A stretch of 64,000 bases of DNA, from assembly GCA_013146195.2 (NCBI GenBank), contig CM028383.1, forward strand, positions 19,615,642-19,679,641. The letters run 5' to 3'. Below the pieces are notes generated by a model. That model saw nothing but the letters and a program-made list of their open reading frames with translations, did no database searches and was not told where the DNA came from. Of this stretch, positions 47,361 to 58,340 are shown in pieces. The position numbers and the translations under genes were made by a program. The stretch is from Codonopsis lanceolata (Eukaryota; Streptophyta; Magnoliopsida; Asterales; Campanulaceae). The number at the start of each line of letters is the position of its first letter. The stretch's first letter is position 1.

Positions 47361-48610
47361 TTGCATTGGGTCCTTTTTCTCCTCACTATTTGGCCAATAG
47401 TGGGATGTGGTCTCGAGAGAGAGCCATCTAGCCTACTTTCGAGCTCCCATTTCTCATCCGGAGACTGGATGAATGTAACGAGTACTCATTAAGGGAAACT
47501 GATGAGTTGTGATTATTTGGGGAGGAAACCCCAGGGTATGATTGATTGGGTATTGAGCCCGGATCTTGGTTTGAGATTTGATCTCATGGTAAGTTGGTTG
47601 GGTTTGGAACCCGGATTTGATTGTAATGGTTCGATATACGTTCACTATTACACATGTTTATTTATGAGCATTTATATGAAAGATAATATGTTATTTGATT
47701 TATGTGAGTTTATGTGCTTTAAAAATTATGTACATCTTTCATGATGGTATACTAGCATGATACCATGATTGTTATATGATTGCACATTATGCCATGCCAT
47801 GTCATAAATATGCCATATAGTTGCATTTAGAAACTTACTGGGTCATTATGACTCACTCCGTGTGATTGTTTTCCCTAGTGTGTGCAGTGATCCCGTTAGT
47901 ACGCGCAGCGGCTTCGGATAACGACTTCTAGCAGGTGGTCTTCCAAGCCATTAGCTTGGAGTTATTTATTATTAATGTTGTTATTTATTTGTGAGGCTCG
48001 AATGTAAAGTTATGTAGACTTTACTTGGGTAGATTGTAGTATTATGTTATGGTTGTGTATTTGGGAGCCGGTCGTATAGCCGAGCCTTTGTATCCTTAGA
48101 ATTTATTTCCGTTGTCATTTCGAGCATGTGTGACTCATTTATTCTAGTTTTTATTATTATTGATCCTACCTCCGACCGTTTTAGTCGTGAGATTTGGTTG
48201 GTGGTTTAGCATTGATTATATTGTTATGGTTAAATTGTTCCTCCGGCATGTTGTAGCCGTTGAGTGGTGTTTATCAGGTTGGGATTTTGTCTGTTGCCGG
48301 CCTTGGATGCCGATGGTTTGTTGTGCGTGTCTAATGTTGCGTCACGTGCGTCGAATTTTTGGGCCGAGAGATTTACTATCTCTTTGGTTGTTTATTTTTA
48401 GGAGCTTGTTAGCTCGGGTCCCATTTTAGTTTAGCTTCCGCAGGTTTTGGTTTTTTTTTCTCCGCCGTTATGGCTTTATCTTCCGTTTTGAGCTTGTTGG
48501 CTCATCTTTGACTCGCACCATTATGCTTAGTAGGTGCTTGTCTCTGTCTCTTAGTTTATCCTGATGGCACGACCCTTGGGATCTCGTATTGAGATCCGGG
48601 TCAAATGCCA

Positions 48611-48696
48611 CCGATTAGTTATCGAGCTATTGGTTAGCTATTTCGCCAGGATAGGTTCATTGGCCTAGTTGGGTTGGGTTTATTGTTGAGATTTTG
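48611..48696 (+). mobile_element. 5' leader of element E with a decayed PBS
   Basis: The sequence after the LTR (GATTAGTTATCGAGC) resembles a decayed initiator-Met PBS. The following GTTAGCTA and CCAGGATAGGTTCATTGGCC match the leader of element B. Positions 48692-48696 (TTTTG) are the left target duplication of solo LTR D. Confidence 0.7.
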
Positions 48697-51600
48697 TGTA
48701 AAACCCTAAAATGTTGCTTGCTTGTGTTATGCATGGATTCATACATTTATAATGATCATGAATATGTTCATTTAGCTCCCGTATATGTTTAGAGTCAATA
48801 GCATGATCATTGACGTCGTTTGAGATGCACGTATGCATTTTTCTTTCGCGAGATGCTTAAATCTCGGGTTTGTGATTTATGTGGTTAACACATGGATAAT
48901 TGTTAGAAGGCATTCAAAACATCATTAACATGCCTTGGAGATTGATTAGATGCTTGTTGCATTGTCGGTTTGGTTGCTAGTTTGCTTCTAGCATTAACCC
49001 TTCTCAGTTTGACTTTTTCGGTTGTTGTTCGGGAGAGTTCTGCCTAAGTTCTTGGCCTTGTTTTGTTGAGGTTTGGGACTTGATTACTTTGGTTATGATT
49101 TGGAGGACATTAAGGTTGGATTATATACCATTTTTGGCTTGGAAGGACTCGGGAATGCATGCGGGAGAGTCCGGGATCGATCGGGGAAGCAGGCCGGGAA
49201 AGGATTTGGAGGATGCGCTCGCATCCCCCTTGCATGATGCGACCGCAAGGGTCCCTAATACAGAATTACGGGATTTGTTCCTGTTTTGTGCGCTGTCCGA
49301 AAATTAACCCATTAAACCCATTCTAAACCTATCCTAAACTCACTTACTTAGCCTAATCTTAATCCTAAACATCTATTAAGAGATTTAGGGGTTAATTAGT
49401 GACTTAATTAGAGGAATTAATCCCTCATATAAAAGCAAAATAGCCGCTCTCTTTCTCTCATTGTTCGGCCAGACAGTTTGCGATCTCTTCTTGCGTTTCC
49501 TGCGAACACTTCAGCCAAGACGTGAGAGAGGGCTTGAGAGGAGGCGATTCTAGGGTTTCAAAGGGGCTGATCTTGGAGGCCATCACTAGGAGTCTTCTTC
49601 CCCATTCAACCCGTGAGTTTGAAGAGAGAGAAGTGAAGAGAACGACTTCTTCTCTAGGTTCGGGTTTGGGCAGTTTGGGAGGCCGAATTTTGGTAAGTTT
49701 CTACCTCTCTTCCTTTGATTTTGGGCTCCATTGACCCTAGGGAAACAACCATTTGTGCTATTTGAGGTCAATGGAAGCCATTGTTAGGGTTATAGAAGAA
49801 GCATGAACCCTAGGTTTACAAATTGATGATAGAACTTGATTGACCTATGTGAGACCATGATATATGTGAAATTCATGTTCTAACTAGTCTATTGAACTTG
49901 GTTATGTTGATTATTCATGTGGATTGAAGTTGAATTGGTTGAGATACTTGGAGGGTGTCTTACCCTAATTTTGTTTTAGCTTGCAATTTATTGATGTGAG
50001 CTTGATTAATATGTTTTATATGCTTAATAGAGTATACTAAACCATGTTGTATAATTTAATCATGATTTGAAGATTATGATTGGTATGGTGACTTGAATGA
50101 ATTTATGCACAAGATGGCTAATTTGTTCTAAGTTGCATTGTTAATTGTTTTGTTGGGTTTATATGATTTTATTGAACATCGGGTTTATGGTTTTGGCGAT
50201 AGTTATGAATATATGGGAATGTTGAAGCCTATGCTTCTATTCCTTGAATTTTCGAAAAATATAGATTGGACTCAACGGAGTCAACCTTTGGGTTAGTATG
50301 AATCCTAGGAACTATAATCTTAAGTCCTATGGAATTTTGGGTAGAATTCATGGAGGTCGAGCCTCCAAGAAGTTTTGAAGTGTGTGAAGCACACTTGATT
50401 AAGAGAGCTTATATGATTCTCGGTTGTGATGTTTATGCTAGTTGTGGATGAATTGCATGACTAGTTTGATGGTAGAGTGTTTACCTACTTGTTTTGAGCA
50501 TATGAGTATATATTACTTGTGCTTGGGTTTTGAGTCCAGCTGGCGTCGGTCTGTTGAGTCTTTGGTGGTACGATAAATCGTCTTCACGAATTGTGGGATT
50601 CGTGATCGCGATGGATCGCCGTGCCGGGTTGCACACACCCCTCCATCGATGGCCACGGTGGGGAAGTAGTTTATCTTAGTTGTAGTAATAATACACATGA
50701 CTTTGATAACTATGGAACTCCGGCGGAGGCGTCTCGAGGGCGTCGATATCTACGAGAGGGATATCGAGGGCACAAAGGGTTTTGCGTGTTTTGCAGGAGC
50801 GACACGCGCGGAGGAATTTGGGTAATGGTATCATATCCCTTATATATATGAATTGTTTCACAAGTGCTTAAGTGAATAATGTGCTTGGTGATTGGATATG
50901 ATATGGTAGTGGTTTTGGTTTCTTACATGTTATACTTGATAGATAACATATTGATTAATGTTGTTAAGCATATATGCTATCACATGAACATTATTGGAAT
51001 GTTGTTTTATGCCAAAGGTATAAATCATTATTGTTAAGACTAAAATGTCTTGACATGAATTACTGTTGTTAAGCTAATATGTTTTATCATGAATATTATT
51101 CGGATATAGCATTATGTTAAAAGCAGGAATTATTGTTGTTAAGTTTATATGCCTTGACATGTAAATCATTGGAAGGCTATGTTATACCAATAACAAGAAT
51201 TATGATCGTTAAGCATATAAATGCCTTGACATGGATTTTAGTGAGATGTTATACTACAATGATAACATGATTTATTAATGTTGAGCATGGATGCCATAAC
51301 ATGATTTTATATAAGGTTATTTCATGACGATAGCATGATGTAATTTATGATTGAGCATTATGCCATGATAGGAAGTTACGGTTAGCAACTTACTAAGTCT
51401 TTGTGACTTACTTTTATTTGTTGGTTGTTTTCCCTAGATCCGAGCCGTGCCGATCCAAGTAAATCAAGAAGGGGATTACGTTGGCAAGGTTGCTACTTAG
51501 ATGTTTATTTTGTTTTTGGTGAGGTCGTTGGGAAGATGAAGTTATGTAAACTTCATGATTGGAACAAACCTTGAATGTGATTATTAATATTGTAATCATG

Positions 51601-52190
51601 TTGTTAGCTTATTCTTTTGGTAGCCGACAAGTAGAAGTCGTGCTTGATGTATATTTATGGTTATATCTCCATATGTTTTCTGGTTGATAGTACTTATAAT
51701 TGTTAGTACTTATGTTGTTGGTAGCCGACTGGTTTTAGTCGCGCTTGGTTGATTGGTGAACATGTTTAGCATGATACATTGCTAGTTAAATATTATGTTT
51801 GTTCTCCGGCATGTGTTTTAGCCGTTGAGTTGTTAGACTAGAGTCTTAGACTTAGTGTAATGTTGGGTTACGGCCGTAGCCGCCGATGACTTGGTTTTAT
51901 TATGCTATATATTTGAATTGCATAACGGAGTTTGTCCTACGTGCCCAATGTTGCGGCACGCGAATCGAATTTTTGGACCGATAGATTTAACTATCTCTTT
52001 GGTTGTTTTTAGTTTGAGCTTGTTAGCTCGGGCGCCACTGTTTTATTTCATTTAGCTTCCGCATGTGTTTGAGTTGTCGGTGTATCGCCGTTATGGCCCT
52101 ACCCATTATTTGCTACTTGTGTGTTGTTATTTGTTCCCCTAGCGGCACGACCTTGGGATTTCATCTTGGGATCCGGGTCGGGTCGTCACA
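48697..52190 (+). mobile_element. Solo LTR D (Tekay/Del-like), inserted in the leader of element E
   Basis: It starts TGTAAAACCCTAAAATG and ends GGTCGTCACA, 3494 bp, homologous to both LTRs of element C but in plus orientation. A perfect TTTTG duplication lies at 48692-48696 and 52191-52195. Removing it restores a continuous leader resembling that of element B. No internal domain remains, so it is a solo LTR. Confidence 0.95.
50585..50604 (+). promoter_or_regulatory. Conserved hairpin in LTR D
   Basis: CACGAAT (50585-50591) pairs with ATTCGTG (50598-50604). The same hairpin is in the 5' LTR of C (29430-29449) and the 3' LTR of C (24517-24536). Confidence 0.75.
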
Positions 52191-53290
52191 TTTTGAACGT
52201 CGAGTGTTCCTTGTAGGTATATTATGTCAGGAGCTTGGCGTGGGGCTAGTTCCGAGACCTCGTTCGCCTCGCGAGTCGCTCGCATTTCACGTTCAGAGAG
52301 GGAAAAACGTTAATGATCCTCGTGTGACTCCTCAACAAATGTTTAGAGGGGAGAATGATTCCACTATACTTGGGAGATTCTTGAAGTTGGAACCTGAGGG
52401 CTTCGATGGAGGGCCCGATGCTTCTAAAGCCGAACATTGGTTAGAAATCATGGAAAAGATCTTTGAAGTTATGGGTTTATGCGTCGATAGAGATGGTGAC
52501 CCTAGCGGTGTTTACATTGAGTGGTGCGGTGACCATTGGTGGTGGCATGTATACGAGATAATTGGAGACACTTTGGAGTGCCCCAAGTGTGGGAAAATTT
52601 CATGATGGAGTTTAGGGCACAGTTTATTCCGGCAATAGTTTGGGAAAGAAGATAAATGGAATTCATTACGCTAGAACAAGGAGATATGATAATGACCGGC
52701 AAATTCAGTCGCGAGTTGGCTCAAATTCTTTGTTCTTGTGGTTACTTAGTACCGATGAGGATGGCTAAGAAGACCCACCGGTTTGTAAAGGCCTAAAGAT
52801 GAAGTATCGTAGGCGCTTATTCCCTTACGACTCACGAGATGCGAGATCTTTGTGGATCGTGCTTTATGCGATGGAGTTAGACTTCGAGGAGTATGCTCAA
52901 AAGAAAACCTCGAGGGCTATTAAGAGCGATGATAATATTGGGAGGCAAGTAGCACCTCAGAAAGTTAATCAAGGAATCACACGTCTTGGTAGGTACGAGT
53001 GATGTTCCTACCTCTAGTCTGGAGGCGCCAGGCGAGCGTGAGTTGATATGTAATTTTTGTATGAGGACGGACATGCCGAGAAGGATGTTGGGGCAAGGCG
53101 AGAAAGTGCTTTGCTTGTGGCGGTGATCATGTTCGTAAGGATTGCCCGAAGATGAGAGTTAATCAGTTTGGGAGTACTAGTCGACAATCGGTGGCTCCAA
53201 GAGAGATGGTGATAATTCGGCCTAGAGTTTGAGGTGGGTAATGCGCGTGGCGGTTTGGCCATTGCGGAGTTTGAAACCTATCTCGAATAG
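52191..53290 (+). pseudogene. Element E gag, broken
   Basis: Translation would start at 52226 (MSGAWRGASSETS), 16 bases after a GTTCCTTGTAGG leader motif shared with elements B and C. The capsid domain begins near 52380 (RFLKLEPEGFDGG, then ASKAEHWLEIMEKIF). It continues in other frames with FRAQFIP near 52615 and KYRRRLFP near 52803. A canonical CCHC knuckle, CFACGGDHVRKDC, is at about 53109-53147. Several stops and frameshifts are present. The open frame that begins upstream at 52063 is LTR D reading into gag and is not a real start. No protease or RT follows, so element E is gag-only. Confidence 0.85.
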
Positions 53291-55007
53291 GAAGGTACGT
53301 TCTCGTATATATATCTATCCGTTACTACTATTATTGTTATTATGAGTACATGTCTTATCGGTAGCTCATGTGCATTCATACATACATTACATGGTGTATT
53401 GCATATTGTTGGTTTATTGTTGATTGGGGATAAAGCCCAATATGGTGTTGGTATGTGATATTGTTTGATTTGTGAGTTGCCGGTAGGTAATCACACATGG
53501 TTTGTGGATTCTTGTGTAGTCTATGTATATATAGGACTATACTATATATATAGAGCATTGAGGATGAATTTATGTTACGACGATAGTAACCAATGGTTTT
53601 ATGGGGTTACAGTTTTGTAGGCCTATATTAAGAGTCGGGGTATGAATATTTGTATATATATGTATATATATAGGAAGCATGAATTGTATGATGATACTTA
53701 TCGATTTGATATGATACTGGTATATCCTATGGGGATATCTTTAAGGTGATGAATAATATACATCTATAATATTGATTATGATTATTATGCGAGTAGGATA
53801 CACTCGATAAGTGCGAAAGTTAAGTATTGCGATCTATGGGTTGATTTTAGTGCGTGAACAAGTATGATGTTTCACCGCAATTTTGTTGAAGTTTTGGTGT
53901 TTTGGGGACGTTAGAATATAAGTCGGTTGTAACCTTGGTCTAGAATTTAAGAAAGGTTGGGATTGTGGAGTATAGGCGTTACGACTACTAGTAGTCGCTG
54001 AGTGCGTGGTGACTTCTAGCGAAGTTTTCATGGTTGTGTGCTAGGTGCACGAGTATTGTGATAAATATGATTGTTGTTTGTCAAGGTAATAGACCTTGTT
54101 ACTTGACTTTATTTCATTCAGTTATGTGCATTAGTTGTAGGGGACACCTACTTGGTGCATCTACATTATAGTATATTAAATTATCATTTCATCATTTTTA
54201 TCTCCTGCTCATTCATTTCATTAGCATAGGAGACTATTGAAGGATGCTTAAAACTTTTTAATCATGAACCTTCGCATCCTTAGCGGAAGCTTTTGAATAT
54301 CCAATTTAGTCGGTACCCTAAGTTGGTGATCAAAAAGAGGTTCGTTGTTGGACTAGGATTGGTATGAGTTATGGTAGAAATTGACTATACCCATTACCAA
54401 ATGGAATGGACATAAATGGAAAGAATTTTCAAAACATTTCATTGTTGTGCTCTTATGTGTTCTTACCCGCGATAGGGAGATCGCGAGTATTACTTGCGTG
54501 GCTTGAAATGTCAACTTGATTGCCTCTGATTTGGTTGAGAATTGCTCTATAGGCAATTATTACTTCTTGTGACTTAAGATCGGTTATGCGCGAATTTTAT
54601 GATGTACCCCGGGACAAATAGTTTCGGTAGTTAAATGTTTATAATATGCTTGAACTTGTTTCCATGTTAAACTTTGGGGTTTGTGTACGAGATTTGGTTA
54701 GTTTTGTTCGTATGTGTTTTCACGACTCGAATATGAGTCATATTATTTCCAATCTAAAGAGAGTTTAGTGTTGTTGTGCCTATTGAGAGGTCTTGAGACC
54801 TGAATTTGGATCATGGTAGTTTGATCATCATATACTTGGTTTGGTTACTGTGATGGTAGACTCGGAGAGGCGGAGTCTAGGTTTATGTGTTTGAGCATCA
54901 GTGTTCACTGGATTGTGAGACACCATAGCGGTGTCTGATATTCCATGTTGAGGTGATGACCTAGCATTGGTTTGAGATACGGTTTAGAATTCGGGACGAA
55001 TTCTTTT
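53291..55007 (+). mobile_element. Non-coding interior of element E
   Basis: After gag there are about 1.7 kb without protease, RT, RNase H or integrase motifs in any frame, which replaces the roughly 3-4 kb pol of an autonomous relative. Short TATATA-rich stretches occur at 53520-53560 and 53650-53680. Confidence 0.75.
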
Positions 55008-55016
55008 AAGAGAGGA
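55008..55016 (+). promoter_or_regulatory. Polypurine tract of element E
   Basis: AAGAGAGGA lies immediately before the 3' LTR start at 55017, the expected primer for plus-strand cDNA synthesis. It confirms the plus orientation of E. Confidence 0.88.
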
Positions 55017-56320
55017 TGTAAGATCCCGATTTCCGATTTAACTTGAATTGCGTGCAATGCTCGCATTTCTTCTTTGGTTGTTGATTGCTCGTTGGGTTTT
55101 GAGAGAGTCTAAATGTGTATGAGAGATCACATTAAGACTAAAACACTTTAAGAAATGTCATATAGTTGTTGACTTGCTAAAGTCAAGAGTCGTGACCCGG
55201 CGATAGTCGAAATGCGACGCGATTGAGAGTTTATTCGGGTTTTGTGTTCACGACCTCGATTTGGTCCTAGATCTTTACATGATGATTAAATAACATGTTT
55301 AGATGCATTAGACATCTATTTGGATGCATTTCTCAAGTCTCGTGAAGTTTTGACGCTTCGAGGATAGCAATTCTCCTTATCGCGTAGTTTGAGATTAAGC
55401 GGTGATCGTCTCGCCTTAGGGAGTCCTTTTCTCCTATCTGTTCATCATCGAGAGGCATTCAGGCCTATTTTTTAGCCCTTTTAGGTGTTTACAATCATGG
55501 GTTGTTGCCGTCGGTTTGTGGTTTCATCGATGTTTCATTAGCGAGATGTCGCGCCTTTGCGTCGGTTTTGCTCGGGTTGTCTCGGGTGTTGTTTATGGGG
55601 ATTTAGACCCACTTTGAGGGTGGTTTGAGACTTTTGTGATTAGTTAAGAGTATGAGAACATTAAGGGTTGAATTATAGGCCGTTTGAGCTTTGCGGCTGC
55701 GGTTGCGTCTTGAGGAAGGACCTGGCAAAGGAAGGAGAAAATTGGAAATGGTCAGGAAATGGTGGCTCGCATGGAAGAGGAACCATCGACCGCATCCTAT
55801 ATGCTGTTAGGGAATTTTGATGGTTTTGCCAAGTTGTCCAAACTATCCCCACCCATCTAAACTAATCTGAAACCCTCTAACTAACCTAAGACATGTCTAA
55901 CCATCTATTGGTGTTTTAGATGTGGATTAGTGTGTGGCTAATTAGAGAAAACATTCTCATTAATCTAACCTACACCCACTTTCTTTCTATCATATATAAG
56001 CCACAAAACACCACTTAAACCTCCCATTTTACGCCTCACTCCCACAAACGTGGGAGACACCTTAGAGAGCTTAAGAGAGAGATTTCTAGGGTTCTTGAGG
56101 GTTCAATCTTGGAGGCCATAGCTTGGGACCTTCTTCCCCCAATCTACACCATAGTTTTTGAAGAGGAGTCAAGGAGAACAACACCCCCACCAGAATTTCG
56201 AGTTGTGGCTTGAGGGCTGAACAAGGTGAAGTTTCTACCCACTATTTCTTCTTCTTTTGGCTCCATTGACCCTAGGGAAACAATCATTCTTTTGCTATGT
56301 GAGGTCAATGGATGAAATTT
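55017..56320 (+). mobile_element. 3' LTR of element E, truncated by the gap
   Basis: It begins TGTAAGATCCCGATTTCC and follows the 5' LTR (44292) for about 1.3 kb with scattered small deletions. About 3.0 kb of this LTR is missing into the gap. The 3' copy shows many short indels not in the 5' copy, for example near 55690-55800. Confidence 0.88.
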
Positions 56321-56420
56321 NNNNNNNNNNNNNNNNNNNNNNNNNNNNNNNNNNNNNNNNNNNNNNNNNNNNNNNNNNNNNNNNNNNNNNNNNNNNNNNN
56401 NNNNNNNNNNNNNNNNNNNN
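56321..56420. other. Assembly gap, 100 N
   Basis: Exactly 100 N. Frames across it are artefacts of translating N. Confidence 0.99.
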
Positions 56421-57470
56421 TGGATACTTTGGAAAGCCTCGATCCGAGGACTCCGATTAGACTTTTGAAAGAATGGAGACCAAATGGATCAGTGAGCACA
56501 CTGCAAGGATGGGCCGTAGGCATCAATATGGGCAAAAAGAGATATCCCTCGGGTTTAAGCCCCTAGTCTTGAATTGTTGCTTACGATTCTGGAGTCGGCC
56601 TTTTCTCCGATTTCCTCGCTTTCCACATTTTTCTCGCTTTCTGGCTTTTCCTACCTTCCTTTCTCTCGCTCCCATCTTTTTTTTTTAATGTTTTTTTCTT
56701 ATTTATTTATTTTTTTTCATCATTTTTTATTTTTTTTGCATTCCCTTTTTTTTCTTTTGAGTGGCGGACAACATCTCGAGTAGGATTTTACCTCTTTTTT
56801 TAATCAAGAATGGCCGATGCACTTATCATTGGTGATAGCAATTGAAAATAATGGTGAGGGGAGATTTCTGTCTTTACATGTTTTGGGAAGCAAAGACAAC
56901 ACATAGAAAAAACCTCTTTTTTTTTTTAAATGATTTTGAAGAGTAAATCAAAGCATTTGACCGAACAGGAGGCTGCCTACGTTCCTCATTTCGAGCCTCG
57001 GTCATCGTAGTTCAACTCGACGGAGAAATTTTCATTTTGCTAATCTATTTTTTTTTTGAATTTGAAAGAATAGAGACTTTTTGTTTAGAGAACAAATTCC
57101 TCTTCTTTTTTATCTTTGAAATGAGATGTATCGATTATGTACCTACAGGCCATCTTCTTAGGAGAGTAAATGATATTAGTTAAAAAAATTCATTTGTCAG
57201 CCCACAAAATTGTTAGTGGTACCGAAAGAAACAACAAAGATCCCAAAATCTATGAAAAGTGCTTGATTTTGAAAAAGGTTGTTTCTGAAGATTTTATTTG
57301 ACAAAAGGAGATTTAAAGGAAAAAGCTACGGAGGTGTACAAGAAGGGTATGCTAGGGTCTCTTTCACTTTTATCAAAAACAATTATGGGTGCGGCTTCTC
57401 AATGATTTTATCATCGATAAGGTCTTGGATATCATTCATGAGTGAGAAGCATTTGTCGGTGATATGACCG
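56421..57470 (-). mobile_element. Element T interior between gag and pol, non-coding remnant
   Basis: No clear reading frame. It has a pyrimidine-rich stretch (56580-56760) and a block near 56970-57015 (GAGGCTGCCTACGTTCCTCA) that I recognise as recurrent in plant Tat/Ogre elements. The protease and RT N-terminus expected here are not visible and should be in the gap or deleted. Confidence 0.55.
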
Positions 57471-58340
57471 GATTGGTGGTATTCACAATACTTGTTCATG
57501 CTCCATTTGGTAGGTAATGGATTTGGAGGTTCATAGTTTTCAAGGGGCTTAAGGACTCCTTGTCTTTGTTAACCCTTGTAGTATGTGACATTGGGGCATT
57601 CAATTCATCGAAGTGCCTTTTGTTTCCTTTGTGAGGCCATGAGACTCTTGTTGGCATTCTTGCTTCCTTCAACGAGAATTGCGATTTGTTTGCCTCATAT
57701 GTCCTTGGCACATCATTGTATTGTTCATTCGGGGTTTTTCTATAGTATTAACTTCTTACGTAGATTCTTCTCTCGATTCGGAATGGCGAGCGAACTTGGA
57801 GGTGTACCAATTTCTAGGATCCTTTGCGTATATCTTCATCAATACGGACTCCTATCTCCACTATTTCTTTGAAATTGCTATAGGGGAGATATCATGTGCT
57901 CGGGTAAATGGGTGGAGGTTTTTGATGAACATTATGCATGATTCGTTCGCTGGATCCTGCCTCGTCCAAAGTCCGGGCAACTTTATCCTTCCATCATCCG
58001 GGTGCAAATTCCGTGAATGTCTCATTTTCCTTTTGGGTGCATGCCTCAAGTTCCCTTTTATTTTCAAGATGGTGGTATTATCTTTGTACCTTTCTAGGAA
58101 CCCTTCACCGATTTGGTCCCAAGTGTCCATGGTGCTATCATTTGCTAGCATTAACCATTGCTTAGCAGCCCCTATCAAAGTGAGGTGAAATTGAGGCCAT
58201 GGCTTGAAACTAGCCCCTCTTGATTGCATGCCAAGAGAGTAAGATTTTAGGTGGGAGATAGGGCATCCGGTTCGCATTTCGAATTTTTCTATGTCGGGCA
58301 TTTTGAAATTTGGGGGTAGCATGGTCAAGGTTTAGTTAGC
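57471..58340 (-). pseudogene. Element T gag, central and C-terminal part
   Basis: The 155-codon frame (57861-58328) starts with PPNFKMPDIEKFEM and carries a Retrotrans_gag capsid domain: CPISHLKSYSL, then GAAKQWLMLANDSTMDTWDQ and GFLERYKDNTT. Downstream near 57440-57520 other frames give a CHCC-like block (KYCEYHQSGHI, then LMNDIQDLIDDKIIEK) typical of Tat/Ogre gag. Frames change at least twice, so it is inactive. The plus-strand frames at 57585-58188 are its antisense shadow. Capsid homology and strand agree with the Tat/Ogre pol at 33855-44291, so both probably belong to one element split by E and G. Confidence 0.82.

Larger units (their letters stand above)
44292..48610 (+). mobile_element. 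5' LTR of element E (large gypsy derivative)
   Basis: It starts TGTAAGATCCCGATTTCC and ends near GGGTCAAATGCCA, about 4319 bp, at the long end for plant gypsy LTRs. The same start recurs at 55017 as the 3' LTR, after a polypurine tract. The 5 bp before it, GTAGC (44287-44291), should be the target duplication; the partner is hidden by the gap. It contains a 58-bp tandem array (46978-47209), a perfect 10-bp hairpin (47325-47360) and a GC-rich module (45050-45115). Short frames inside are not genes. Confidence 0.85.

Noticed and set aside
52063..52225. Upstream part of the 180-codon frame leading into E gag
   Set aside because: This part is the end of solo LTR D; its fusion to gag is an accident of insertion.
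56257..56566. Frames spanning the N gap
   Set aside because: They exist only because N codons were translated as X.
57585..58188. Plus-strand frames of 75-169 codons
   Set aside because: Antisense to the gag capsid domain of element T, which has clear homology on the minus strand.
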